A stretch of DNA of 64,000 bases from Chloroflexota bacterium. GTDB taxonomy: Bacteria; Chloroflexota; Anaerolineae; Anaerolineales; Villigracilaceae. The notes beneath the pieces are model-generated. The model did not search any database and was not told the origin of the DNA. It saw only the letters and a list, made by a program, of their open reading frames with translations. The stretch is taken from positions 1 to 64,000 of the forward strand of contig JACRLB010000042.1 in the NCBI GenBank assembly GCA_016235445.1, in the 5' to 3' direction. The position numbers and the translations under genes are program-made. Below are positions 1 to 7,864 of this stretch, one piece after another (the first letter of the stretch is position 1; the number at the start of each line of letters is the position of its first letter).

Positions 1-78
1 CAATTCTTCCAGACTCGGCGGCAGCAGTTTCATCTGCTCCATGCTATATGGCTTGAAGGTGATTTGTCCATTCTTCAT
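1..78 (-). CDS. IS1182-family transposase, N-terminal fragment (partial at window edge)
   Basis: Reading the minus strand from ATG at 76-78 gives 26 codons without a stop to the window edge. The product contains ITFKPYSMEQ and LLPPSLEEL, the typical N-terminal opening (FKPY...LLPPSLEEL) of DDE transposases of the IS1182 group. The catalytic DDE region lies outside the window. A G-run (AGGGGG) touches the start codon, which is too close for an ideal ribosome site, so initiation is uncertain. The family call rests on this short motif and on the adjacent terminal repeat. Confidence 0.7.
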   Translation of the reverse strand, partial: MKNGQITFKPYSMEQMKLLPPSLEEL

Positions 79-112
79 CCCCCTATTGTATTAAATTCTT
101 TTTAAATTGAAT

Positions 113-140
113 AGGGGCCGTCCCTTTTTAGACAGCCCCT
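113..140. repeat. IS terminal inverted repeat / palindrome
   Basis: AGGGGCCGTC (113-122) pairs with GACAGCCCCT (131-140), nine of ten positions, around a T-rich centre. It forms the outer boundary of the IS end. Confidence 0.65.
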
Positions 141-156
141 TACATACGGCTATAAT
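128..156 (+). promoter_or_regulatory. Probable hybrid promoter made by the IS end
   Basis: TTAGAC at 128-133 lies inside the IS terminus and is 17 bp from a perfect TATAAT at 151-156. The start codon of the deacetylase-family gene follows six bases after the -10 box, so the mRNA would be leaderless. The -35 half belongs to the IS and the -10 half to the resident sequence. Confidence 0.5.
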
Positions 157-162
157 TTGGGG

Positions 163-1173
163 ATGAATACCGTCTTCACCTTTGTGCCTTCGCGAAGCCA
201 TGAATATCCCGATCACCCCGAACGGCCGGGCAGGCTGGAAATCCTCGAGCCGCAGTTGGGTTCATTTGGTGCGGAACGCATCGAACCAGTCCGCGCAGAA
301 GTGGGGGAGGTGGCGCGGGTACATGAACCGGGATTAATTCGGGCGATTGAAGAAGTCTGCAAGCAGGGAGCGGGGGTGATTGATTACGCGCCCACCTTTG
401 TAACGCAAACATCATTTGAGGATGCCATGCTCGCCGCCGGCGGAGTCATCACCTGTGCGCGGGCGGTGATACGCGGAGATGCAAAGAACGCCTTTGCCAT
501 CGTCCGTCCGCCGGGGCATCACGCAGAGCCGCGCCGTGCGATGGGATTCTGTATTTTCAATAACATCGCCATCGCCGCGCAGGATGCTCTGTCAAACGGG
601 ATGGAGCGCGTGATGGTGGTTGATTACGACGCGCATCATGGCAATGGCACGCAAGCCGCGTTCATGGACGATGAGCGGGCTGGCTTTATTTCCACCCATC
701 AATGGGGAATTTACCCCGGCACAGGCTGGATCGATGATGCGCCGCAGGCAAGGAAGCGCATTGTGAATGTCCCGCTGTATGCCCGCGCAGGGGATGAGAC
801 CTTTGCGCGCATCGGCGCTGAAATCTTCAAGCCGATGGTCGAGGCGTTCCGTCCGCAGATGCTGTTGATTTCAGCGGGCTTCGACGCGCATTGGAATGAT
901 CCGATCACTTCGCTGGGGGTATCCACGCAGGGATTTTTCAACATCTCGAATCAGTTGGTTGGGATCGCGGAGGAATATTGCGGCGGAAAAATTGTCTTTG
1001 TGCTCGAAGGCGGCTATGACCCGCGCAACGTCGCTCACGGGGCGGGGGCTGTCTTCGGCGCATTGACCAGCCGTCGGTTTGAGAATGAGGCGGATGATCT
1101 GTCTCCGTACGATGAGCCGGATCACGAGTCGCGCATTGCAGAGATTCGCAAATGGCAGGGGTTCGCATCGTAG
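163..1173 (+). CDS. Histone deacetylase-family (HDAC/AcuC/APAH superfamily) zinc amidohydrolase
   Basis: A 336-residue arginase/deacetylase-fold hydrolase. Family members remove acetyl groups from lysine side chains, polyamines or small molecules using a Zn2+ ion. The active-site series is intact: RPPGHHA near residue 116, GFCIFNN, the metal-binding segment VDYDAHHGNGTQ, SAGFDAHWNDP, and the closing EGGYD loop. The length is typical of bacterial class II-like members. ATG at 163 is preferred to the upstream TTG at 157 because a TATAAT box ends six bases before it, which suggests a leaderless start. The gene sits directly beside an IS end that may drive it. The substrate cannot be told from sequence; histone is only the family name. 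Confidence 0.88.
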   Translation: MNTVFTFVPSRSHEYPDHPERPGRLEILEPQLGSFGAERIEPVRAEVGEVARVHEPGLIRAIEEVCKQGAGVIDYAPTFVTQTSFEDAMLAAGGVITCARAVIRGDAKNAFAIVRPPGHHAEPRRAMGFCIFNNIAIAAQDALSNGMERVMVVDYDAHHGNGTQAAFMDDERAGFISTHQWGIYPGTGWIDDAPQARKRIVNVPLYARAGDETFARIGAEIFKPMVEAFRPQMLLISAGFDAHWNDPITSLGVSTQGFFNISNQLVGIAEEYCGGKIVFVLEGGYDPRNVAHGAGAVFGALTSRRFENEADDLSPYDEPDHESRIAEIRKWQGFAS

Positions 1174-1242
1174 GACAAATTGGGGTGTGTTTAAAAATCG
1201 GCATTCGCGTACACTTTAATCCATTCGATCAAGGAGAGAGAC

Positions 1243-3252
1243 ATGAAAAGACTTTTTGTATTTTTATCGGTATTCGGCTTGGTATCGCTGGCCTGCCAGG
1301 CGTTGGCGCCAACGCCAACCCCTGCCATCCCCCCAACACAGGAACCCATCGAAGCGACACTGCCCAGCATTGCCACCAAGTTGGAGGAATTGGGCGGCGC
1401 GCCCTGTGAAGAGACACCCGACCTTACCTGCGTGAGTATTCAAGTTCCATTAAATCATTTCGATGCGGCGAACAGCGAAACGATAAACGTGGTCTTTGGG
1501 GTGCGGCCTGCTTCCGGTACACGCTATGGCATGTATGTGCAGGCTTTCCCCGGCGGCCCCGGCGGCGAAGGCCTGAGCAGCGCCTACCTGGATTATTTCA
1601 GCGACAGTGTGTTGGAGCATTTCGACATTGTCTTTTTCGACCAGCGCGGCATCGGCCTTTCCAATCCGCTGGAGTGTCCGATTGCTTTTGAAAAGGACTT
1701 CATTCGTTATCTTACCGACGTGGATAATGTTGGGGAAGAAGGCTACGACACTCCCGAAGAACAGCAGGATGCCATCGATGAAGCGCGGACTTACATCGAG
1801 GAGTGCGTTGCCGAGATCGGCATCGAACCTGCCAAGCTGGCGTTCTTCGGCACCGACCAGGTTGCGGAGGATATTGAGTCGTTCCGCGAGATCATCGGCG
1901 ACGAAAAAATCTGGTTGTACGGCGTAAGCTATGGAACCGCTGTTTCCCAGACCTATGCGTACGCGCACGCAGACCGTCTGGCGGGGTTGATCCTCGATGG
2001 CACGATCAACATGACTCAGACTGGTGAAGAGAGCGCCCTTTCACAGGAAAAGGCTTTCGATAAAGTTTTGCTCGCCGTGCTGAACGCCTGCAATGAAGAT
2101 GAAGCCTGTTCCAAAGATATGGGCGGCGAGGATGCCGTTGCCGTCTATGACAAACTGGCGGCGAAGGCCGCCGATACGCCGATTGCATACGAGTTCCCAT
2201 TGCCGGGCGGCGAAAAGGTGAAAGGCACATTTACCTTCAACCAGTTGGAATACACCACCGCCTATCAAATGTACACACTCACCAGCCGCATGATCTTTTT
2301 GAAAGCGCTGGCCGCCGCCAACAAAGGCGACCTCATTCCGATGATGCGTTTGATGTACATCAACACTGTCATCGACCCCGAAACCTTTGATTATCTCGGC
2401 GACCCGACATTTTCCGATACGATGTTCCTCGGCGTGCTATGCACAGACGATACCTTCTTCAGCGGGACTCAGGAAGAGCGCATCGCTCAGACCATCGAAG
2501 CTGGTCAGGCTTCGAATGGCACGGTGCCACGCGTTGACGGAAGCGTCTACACCGGCCTGCCCTGCGCTTTCTGGCCTGCCTCACCCAAAGAGACCGTGCG
2601 GCGCGAACCGCTTGTCTTGGAAGGTGTGCCCACCTTTGTGTTGAACGCCACCCTCGACCCCGCCACCCCGTTCGAAGAAGGCGAGGCCGTCTACAAAAAC
2701 CTGGCGGATGGATATCACATTTACGTGGAAGGCGGCATCCACTCCATTTACGGCTGGGGATATGATTGCCCGGACAACACCATCACCGATTTTCTGGTGG
2801 AAGGAAAACTCCCCGCCCAGCGAGAAACCCTCTGCACAGATTGGGAAGCGGAGCCGTATTCCTTTTATTCCCCCAATCTACCGGCTAAAATCAACGACTT
2901 TGCCGACCCATTGGAAATGATGACCCTGTTGGACGACAACTTCTATTACCTGCCTGAGGTCTATTATGGAGATTGGGAGGAAGATGAAACCGTCGGCTGT
3001 ACGTTTGGCGGCACGTATACATTTGGTCCCACCGATGATGGCGCCGCATACACCTATGACCAGTGCTCCATGATGCCGGGTCTCGCGGTGACGGGAACAG
3101 GCACATATAACTCAGGTCTCGGCATCTTCACCTCCAGCCTCGAGGTTAGCGGAGAACAAAAGGGCGCGCTCATCTACAACTATAATTACCAGACCAGCAC
3201 CGCCACCCTCACCGGCCAACTCGATGGAGAAACCGTCAACCTGACGCGCTAA
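1243..3252 (+). CDS. TAP-like alpha/beta-hydrolase lipoprotein (secreted tripeptidyl-aminopeptidase type)
   Basis: A 669-residue secreted hydrolase. It starts with a lipoprotein signal peptide whose lipobox (LVSLAC) places the modified cysteine at residue 18, followed by a Pro/Thr-rich linker. The alpha/beta-hydrolase core has the oxyanion-region PGGPGGEG near residue 104, DQRGIGLS, and the nucleophile elbow YGVSYGT with Ser near 229. The acid and histidine are expected in the C-terminal TAP-like half (LDPATPFEEG; EGGIHS). Relatives cleave N-terminal peptides outside the cell. About 110 extra residues after the hydrolase form an uncharacterised Tyr/Thr-rich beta-type domain. An AAGGAGAG ribosome site lies upstream of the ATG. 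It probably feeds peptides to uptake systems elsewhere; specificity is unknown. Confidence 0.85.
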   Translation: MKRLFVFLSVFGLVSLACQALAPTPTPAIPPTQEPIEATLPSIATKLEELGGAPCEETPDLTCVSIQVPLNHFDAANSETINVVFGVRPASGTRYGMYVQAFPGGPGGEGLSSAYLDYFSDSVLEHFDIVFFDQRGIGLSNPLECPIAFEKDFIRYLTDVDNVGEEGYDTPEEQQDAIDEARTYIEECVAEIGIEPAKLAFFGTDQVAEDIESFREIIGDEKIWLYGVSYGTAVSQTYAYAHADRLAGLILDGTINMTQTGEESALSQEKAFDKVLLAVLNACNEDEACSKDMGGEDAVAVYDKLAAKAADTPIAYEFPLPGGEKVKGTFTFNQLEYTTAYQMYTLTSRMIFLKALAAANKGDLIPMMRLMYINTVIDPETFDYLGDPTFSDTMFLGVLCTDDTFFSGTQEERIAQTIEAGQASNGTVPRVDGSVYTGLPCAFWPASPKETVRREPLVLEGVPTFVLNATLDPATPFEEGEAVYKNLADGYHIYVEGGIHSIYGWGYDCPDNTITDFLVEGKLPAQRETLCTDWEAEPYSFYSPNLPAKINDFADPLEMMTLLDDNFYYLPEVYYGDWEEDETVGCTFGGTYTFGPTDDGAAYTYDQCSMMPGLAVTGTGTYNSGLGIFTSSLEVSGEQKGALIYNYNYQTSTATLTGQLDGETVNLTR

Positions 3253-3567
3253 ATTAACCGCAACAAATCAAATCGTTGTACACTAAAGCAAGACGTACAC
3301 AGTTCAAAATCTTTTAGCCGCGAATTTTCGCGAATTTCTTAATAACTGATGCTACGCAGTCTATAATCCCGAAGGGATGGCAGGATTATAGAAAATAGCG
3401 CGAAATCACCAAATCCCGAAGGGATGACATTGATTTTACGAGCGATGACATCCCTTCGGGGTCATAAGGACTTTTGCATAACATCAGTTAATAATTCGTG
3501 CGAATTCGCGGCAGTTCTTATAGTCTTGCGTAAGTTATATAAAGAAGAGAAATCACAGGAGTAAAAG
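3253..3567. repeat. Gene-free gap filled by a nested inverted-repeat element
   Basis: Two imperfect arms of about 40 bp face each other: the left arm runs from about 3317 (GCCGCGAATTTTCGCG...AACTGATG) and the right arm ends near 3514 (CATCAGTTAATAATTCG...CGCGGC). Between them are three copies of a short palindrome built on ATCCCGAAGGGATG, at 3366-3379, 3412-3425 and, inverted, 3448-3462. The whole can fold into one long cruciform with inner hairpins. The last 40 bases hold the leader and ribosome site (CAGGAG) of the next gene. Confidence 0.75.
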
Positions 3568-4623
3568 ATGGCAAGAAAAGAAAGCAAAGGTTTCGTACAG
3601 CTTGAATGGGTCTGCCCAAACTGCGATGGGCGCAACCCAGGCTCGATCAAAACCTGCCAGAACTGTGGCGCGCCCCAGCCGGAGAATATCAAGTTTCAGC
3701 GCGCCGCAAATGAAAAGGTTGTGACCGATGAAAAACTCGTGCAAGCCGCCAAGGCAGGCGCGGATATCCACTGCGGATTCTGCGGCACACGCAACCCCGC
3801 CACTGCAAGCGCCTGCTCACAATGCGGCGGCGATTTGAAGGAAGGCAAAGCCCGTGAAGCGGGACAAATTCTGCAAGCGCCTCCGACTCTGCTGAAAGCT
3901 GTCACCTGCGCGAATTGCAACGCTGAAAACCCGGGCAGTGCAAACACCTGCGTCCAATGCGGCGCGCCGTTGCCAAAGACTACAAAACCACAACCCGCTC
4001 CGATGCAGGGGCAGTCGGTTGCGGCACAAAAGGCCCAGCCAGCCAAAAAAACGAACTGGTTCGTTGTAGGCGGAATCGCCACGTTCTTCATGCTTTGTTG
4101 TGTGGCGGCCATCTTAATGTTTGTCATTCCCTCCAAATCAGTGCAAGGGACAGTGACCGACGTAAGCTGGCAGACCTCCGTCCCTGTGCAGGAGGTGCAG
4201 GCAGTCAATTATTCCAACCAGGCCGGAAGCGCTCCCTCGGACGCCTACAATGTCTCCTGCCAGACGGAAAGCCAGGAAGTCTGCGAAGAAAAGACAATTG
4301 ACAAAGGCAACGGCTTCGCAGAAGTGGTGGAGGAATGCCACACCGAGACCCAGGAATATTGCAGTTACACCGTGGACGAATGGACGACCATCCAAACCTA
4401 TCCACTCGAAGGCAATGATCTCAACCCCGTGTACGAAGACCCCAGCATCACCAGCGACCAACGCCTGGGCACATCCACGCAAACTCTCACCGTTACCTTC
4501 AGCACACCCGATGGAGAGGAAACCTACACCCCGTCCACGCTCAGCGAATTTCAGCAATTTCAGATCGGCAGTGTGTGGACGCTCAAACTCAATGCGCTCG
4601 GCGGGGTGCTGAGCGTGGAGTGA
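3568..4623 (+). CDS. Triple zinc-ribbon membrane protein of unknown function
   Basis: A 351-residue protein with three four-cysteine zinc ribbons in its N-terminal half: CPNC...CQNC around residues 16-34, CGFC...CSQC around 71-89, and CANC...CVQC around 114-132. A Pro/Gln-rich linker follows, then one transmembrane helix near residues 165-188 and an extracytoplasmic domain of about 160 residues rich in Thr, Glu and Cys. The plan of cytoplasmic ribbons, one helix and an outside domain suggests a membrane-anchored adaptor or sensor. The outer domain's cysteines (YNVSCQTESQEVCEE, CHTETQEYC) could form disulfides. I do not recognise a characterised family. The start is supported by CAGGAG eight bases upstream. 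Confidence 0.75.
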   Translation: MARKESKGFVQLEWVCPNCDGRNPGSIKTCQNCGAPQPENIKFQRAANEKVVTDEKLVQAAKAGADIHCGFCGTRNPATASACSQCGGDLKEGKAREAGQILQAPPTLLKAVTCANCNAENPGSANTCVQCGAPLPKTTKPQPAPMQGQSVAAQKAQPAKKTNWFVVGGIATFFMLCCVAAILMFVIPSKSVQGTVTDVSWQTSVPVQEVQAVNYSNQAGSAPSDAYNVSCQTESQEVCEEKTIDKGNGFAEVVEECHTETQEYCSYTVDEWTTIQTYPLEGNDLNPVYEDPSITSDQRLGTSTQTLTVTFSTPDGEETYTPSTLSEFQQFQIGSVWTLKLNALGGVLSVE

Positions 4624-4632
4624 TACTGGTGA

Positions 4633-5622
4633 CTACTCGTTGAACATCTCTCCCACCGAACGCCCCTCATGGGCGCGTTTGATGACTTCACCGAGCAACC
4701 CCGCAACAGACAGCACAGTGATGCGCCCTTCGAGATGTTTCATTTTTTCAGGGGAGAGCGGCGCAGAATCCGTTGTGATGATCTGCTTGATGGGCAGGGA
4801 GGCGAGGCGTTTCGCGCCATCCTGCGAAAGGATGGGATGAACGAATGCCAGGTATATATCCCGCGCGCCGTTCTTCTTCACCACATCCACCGCCTGGGCA
4901 ATGGAGCCGCCCGTATCCACTTCATCATCCACGATGATCACGTCGCGGTCTTTCACATCACCGATCAATGTCAATGCTTCGGCTTTTGCGTTATTGCCGT
5001 GGCGGCGTTTTTCGATGAAAGCGATGGGGGTATCCATATCGGCCGCGTAGTTGCGGCCTTTCTTGGCAAAGCCGAGGTCCACCGAAACAACCACAGGCTC
5101 GTGCATGTCTGCGCGCATGTTTTCATTGATGTGGCTGACGAGCAAATGGGAGGCGGTCAGCACATCACCGGGGATCGAGAAGAATCCCTGCACCTGCCCG
5201 GCGTGCGGGTCGAGGGTCATGTAACGGTCTGCGCCCGCCACTTCGAGCATGTCGGCCACCAAACGCGCCGTGATCGGCACACGCGGCTGGTCTTTTTTAT
5301 CGGAACGTCCATAGCACAAATACGGCACAACCGCAGTGATGCGCGCCGCCGAATCCAAACGCAGGGTCTGGATCATGATCAACAACTCCATCAGGTTGCG
5401 GTGAACGGGGGAGGATGTGGTCTGGATCACGTACACATCCTGCCCGCGCACACTGCCGTTCAACTTCACAAAAATATTCTCGTTCGGAAACTCGATCACT
5501 TCACGCCCGCTTAAAGGCTGGCCGAGATAATCCGAAATTTTTTGGGCCAGTTCTGGCGCGCCACTGCCTGCAAAAAGTTTAATCCCCCCATACACTTTCA
5601 AATCGCGATTTACATGATGCAT
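4633..5622 (-). CDS. prs: Ribose-phosphate pyrophosphokinase
   Basis: Makes PRPP from ribose 5-phosphate and ATP for nucleotide, His and Trp synthesis. The 329-residue product has the N-terminal KLFAGSGAPELA opening, the flexible-loop and catalytic region, DPHAGQVQGFF, and the PRPP-binding loop VIIVDDEVDTGGS. The start at 5622 (MHHVNRD) is chosen over an upstream in-frame codon because AAGGAGA stands nine bases before it; the longer reading would overlap the neighbouring acetyltransferase. The gene follows that gene by four bases and so probably shares its transcript. Its 3' end faces the zinc-ribbon gene with only nine bases between the stops. Confidence 0.95.
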   Translation of the reverse strand: MHHVNRDLKVYGGIKLFAGSGAPELAQKISDYLGQPLSGREVIEFPNENIFVKLNGSVRGQDVYVIQTTSSPVHRNLMELLIMIQTLRLDSAARITAVVPYLCYGRSDKKDQPRVPITARLVADMLEVAGADRYMTLDPHAGQVQGFFSIPGDVLTASHLLVSHINENMRADMHEPVVVSVDLGFAKKGRNYAADMDTPIAFIEKRRHGNNAKAEALTLIGDVKDRDVIIVDDEVDTGGSIAQAVDVVKKNGARDIYLAFVHPILSQDGAKRLASLPIKQIITTDSAPLSPEKMKHLEGRITVLSVAGLLGEVIKRAHEGRSVGEMFNE

Positions 5623-5626
5623 AAAA

Positions 5627-6181
5627 CTATTTCTCCTTGGTTTGAGTATCCCACTCCGAGCGCAGTACACTCATGATCAGGACATCACCGTGTTTTCCAA
5701 ATTTATAAACCGCTTCGCGCAGACGTCCCTCCAGCACAAAGCCCGCTTTTTCATACGAACGCACCGCGCGGATGTTTTCCGTGTATACCCGCAGGGATAC
5801 GCGGTTGAGGTTCAAGGTTTCAAAACAGTGGCGCAGGAGCAGGGTCATCGTTTCAGCGCCGTAGCCCTTGTTCCATTCCGATTTATCGCCGATCATAATT
5901 CCCAGCTCGGCAGAGCGGTTCACGGAATTTAAATCAAACGCGCCGCAATTGCCGATCAACTTCCAGCCTTTGCCCTTGTGAATTTCAATTGCAAGCGGCC
6001 GTACTTTTTGATCGCGGCTTGCAAGCGAATGGAACCAGTTCTCTTCATCCGCCATAGACATGGGCAGATACATCGCCAGCCCGCGAGTCACTTCTGGGTC
6101 GTTGACCCACTCGTGGAAATTCGCCACATCCTCGCGCTCCACGGCGCGCAAACGAATCCGCCTGCCATACAAGATGCTCAT
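5627..6181 (-). CDS. GNAT-family N-acetyltransferase (RimJ/RimL type)
   Basis: A 184-residue acetyl-CoA-dependent acyltransferase. The opening ILYGRRIRLRAVEREDV and the segments GNCGAFDLN, LGIMIGDKSEWNKGYGAET (the acetyl-CoA pyrophosphate loop with its GYGAE turn) and the closing YEKAGFVLEGRLRE match the RimJ/RimL branch, which modifies N-terminal amines of proteins or small amines. MSILYG at 6181 fits the two-base spacing from the meaB stop better than the upstream in-frame start. It sits between meaB and prs in a tight minus-strand operon. The substrate is unknown. Confidence 0.85.
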   Translation of the reverse strand: MSILYGRRIRLRAVEREDVANFHEWVNDPEVTRGLAMYLPMSMADEENWFHSLASRDQKVRPLAIEIHKGKGWKLIGNCGAFDLNSVNRSAELGIMIGDKSEWNKGYGAETMTLLLRHCFETLNLNRVSLRVYTENIRAVRSYEKAGFVLEGRLREAVYKFGKHGDVLIMSVLRSEWDTQTKEK

Positions 6182-6183
6182 GT

Positions 6184-7185
6184 TTACCTGCCTTTCAATA
6201 ACCTCTTCACCGCTTCCCACGGTGAAATATTTCTTTGGATGACTTTCTCAATAACATCATCATACTTTTCTTGCGGGACTTCCTCACGGAAGCGATTCAA
6301 CAACGCCTCGCGAATCAACGCCTCCAACTCGACCTCGATCCTGGTGCGCTCTCGAACGGCCCAATCCCCACCCTGACGGAGGTGATTCACATGCCGTCCA
6401 ATGGACTCGGCCAGTTCCACAATACCTTTGCTTTCTATCGAAACTGTCTTTTGGATCGGAGGAATCCACATCAGCGTGGCGGATGAATCTTGCGCAGGAG
6501 CAACTGTCCGCATGGCTGAGCCGTGATGTTGAAAGACTCGCTCGGTCGGGTGCGCCAAATCCAGCATCGACTTTAATGCCTTCTCGGTATTTTCCACGCC
6601 GGGCCGATCCGCCTTGTTGATAACGAGAATATCGGCAATTTCCAAAATGCCCGCTTTGATGGCCTGGATATCATCGCCGAGGCCGGGCGCTTCCACAACC
6701 AAAGTGGTGTGCGCGAGGCGGGCAACGTCCACTTCGCTTTGGCCCGCGCCGACCGTTTCGATGATGATGATCTCGAACCCGGCCGCGTCGAAGACCTGCG
6801 CCATATTTGCCGTGGCCTGCGCCAGCCCGCCCAACGAACCGCGCGTCGCCATCGAGCGGATGAACACGTTTGGGTCGCCGGAAAGATCGCGCATCCGCAC
6901 GCGGTCACCGAGCACCGCGCCGCCCGTGAACGGGCTGGATGGGTCGACAGCCACAATCGCCACGCGCTTGTTTTCCACTTTGCGATAATATAAAGCAAGC
7001 TGATTAACGAGAGATGATTTGCCCGTGCCCGGCGCGCCAGTCACACCGATGAGATGCGCCCTGCCCGTGTGCGGGAATAATTCGATTAATGCAGTGCGTC
7101 CGGCGGGCGTGTTGTTTTCCACCTGCGTGAGCAGGCGCGCCAATGCAAGACGATCACCGTTGAGAACTGCCTGGGAATAGATCAT
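6184..7185 (-). CDS. meaB: Methylmalonyl-CoA mutase-associated G3E GTPase (MeaB/ArgK type)
   Basis: A 333-residue chaperone GTPase that protects B12-dependent mutases and gates cofactor loading. The Walker A GVTGAPGTGKSSL lies near residues 47-59. VDPSSPFTGGAVLGDRVRM, VETVGAGQSEVDVA (switch II) and the base-recognition NKAD are all present, followed by the C-terminal helical dimerisation region. The start MIYSQAVLNGD is preferred because residues upstream are encoded by a REP-like repeat. The B12-binding mutase subunit is the next gene upstream (7370-7768), which supports the role. The large mutase subunit is not in this window. Confidence 0.92.
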   Translation of the reverse strand: MIYSQAVLNGDRLALARLLTQVENNTPAGRTALIELFPHTGRAHLIGVTGAPGTGKSSLVNQLALYYRKVENKRVAIVAVDPSSPFTGGAVLGDRVRMRDLSGDPNVFIRSMATRGSLGGLAQATANMAQVFDAAGFEIIIIETVGAGQSEVDVARLAHTTLVVEAPGLGDDIQAIKAGILEIADILVINKADRPGVENTEKALKSMLDLAHPTERVFQHHGSAMRTVAPAQDSSATLMWIPPIQKTVSIESKGIVELAESIGRHVNHLRQGGDWAVRERTRIEVELEALIREALLNRFREEVPQEKYDDVIEKVIQRNISPWEAVKRLLKGR

Positions 7186-7193
7186 AAATAGTT

Positions 7194-7246
7194 TCTTCGT
7201 CCTGAGCGGAGTGACGAGTGTTCTTCGAGGAACGTAGTCGAAGGAC
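7194..7246. repeat. REP-type palindrome (GTCCTGAGCGGAGTGACGAG family)
   Basis: CTTCGTCCTGAGCGGAGTGACGAG is followed by TTCGAGGAACG and AGTCGAAGGAC. The same unit recurs at 25427-25476, and a rearranged inverted form occurs at 19420-19490. It fills the gap before meaB together with a smaller hairpin near 7285-7318. Confidence 0.75.
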
Positions 7247-7369
7247 AATGATTTAGAAAATTATAAAATACTGTGCAACCTGCGCTTCGACTTTGCTATG
7301 CTCGCGCTCAGCGAGGTGATATGCCTTAACAACAAAACACAGAGCCTGTGCTCTGTGTGGATGAAGCGG

Positions 7370-7768
7370 CTATCCTGCCACTGCGGTTTGAACGTCACGA
7401 ATAATGTCTTCGGTGGAAGCGCCAGGCCCGAAGACGCCCGCCACTCCCATTTCTTTTAAACTCTGCAAGTCTTCATCGGGAATGATGCCTCCGATGAAAA
7501 CCTTGACGTGAGTCTGGCCGTTGGCTTTGAGCAGTTCCATCACCCGCGGAGTTAACGCCATGTGCGCCCCGGAGAGAATGGATAAGCCAACCACATCAAC
7601 ATCTTCCTGAAGAGCGGCTTCGGCGATCATTTCGGGAGTCTGGCGCAGGCCGGTGTAGATCACTTCCATGCCGGCGTCACGCAAGGCGCGCGCCACAACC
7701 TTCGCGCCGCGGTCATGCCCATCCAAACCGGGCTTGGCAACCAATACTCGAATCTTATTATCGGTCAT
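7370..7768 (-). CDS. Cobalamin-binding (C-terminal) subunit of a methylmalonyl-CoA mutase-type enzyme
   Basis: A 132-residue stand-alone B12-binding domain. It carries the lower-ligand motif LDGHDRG near residues 14-20, whose His replaces dimethylbenzimidazole, then [10 protein letters not shown] and [10 protein letters not shown], the usual dimethylbenzimidazole-pocket and nucleotide-loop segments. In many anaerobes and Chloroflexi the mutase is split into a catalytic alpha subunit and this small subunit, for succinyl/methylmalonyl-CoA, isobutyryl-CoA or ethylmalonyl-CoA isomerisation. meaB lies downstream on the same strand. Which acyl-CoA it serves cannot be decided here. A CTGGAGAAA ribosome site precedes the ATG. 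Confidence 0.9.
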   Translation of the reverse strand: MTDNKIRVLVAKPGLDGHDRGAKVVARALRDAGMEVIYTGLRQTPEMIAEAALQEDVDVVGLSILSGAHMALTPRVMELLKANGQTHVKVFIGGIIPDEDLQSLKEMGVAGVFGPGASTEDIIRDVQTAVAG

Positions 7769-7864
7769 AGTTTCTCCAGGGGAAGTATGACGAGATTATA
7801 CTATGTATCACAATCTCATTATTTGATAAAAGGGGAAGAAATTTTATTCTCATAAACACCCAGT

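Larger units (their letters stand above)
1..140 (-). mobile_element. End of an IS1182-like insertion sequence (truncated by window edge)
   Basis: The left edge holds the first codons of a transposase on the minus strand, followed by a short AT-rich leader and a terminal inverted-repeat-like palindrome at 113-140. On the minus strand the end begins AGGGGCTGTCTAAAAAG, which resembles the GGGGCTGTCT termini known for IS1182-group elements. Only this end is in the window, so completeness, the other terminus and the target duplication cannot be judged. Confidence 0.7.

Noticed and set aside
4669-5514. 281-codon plus-strand frame opposite prs
   Set aside because: prs is unmistakable on the minus strand; the plus frame has no recognisable protein features.
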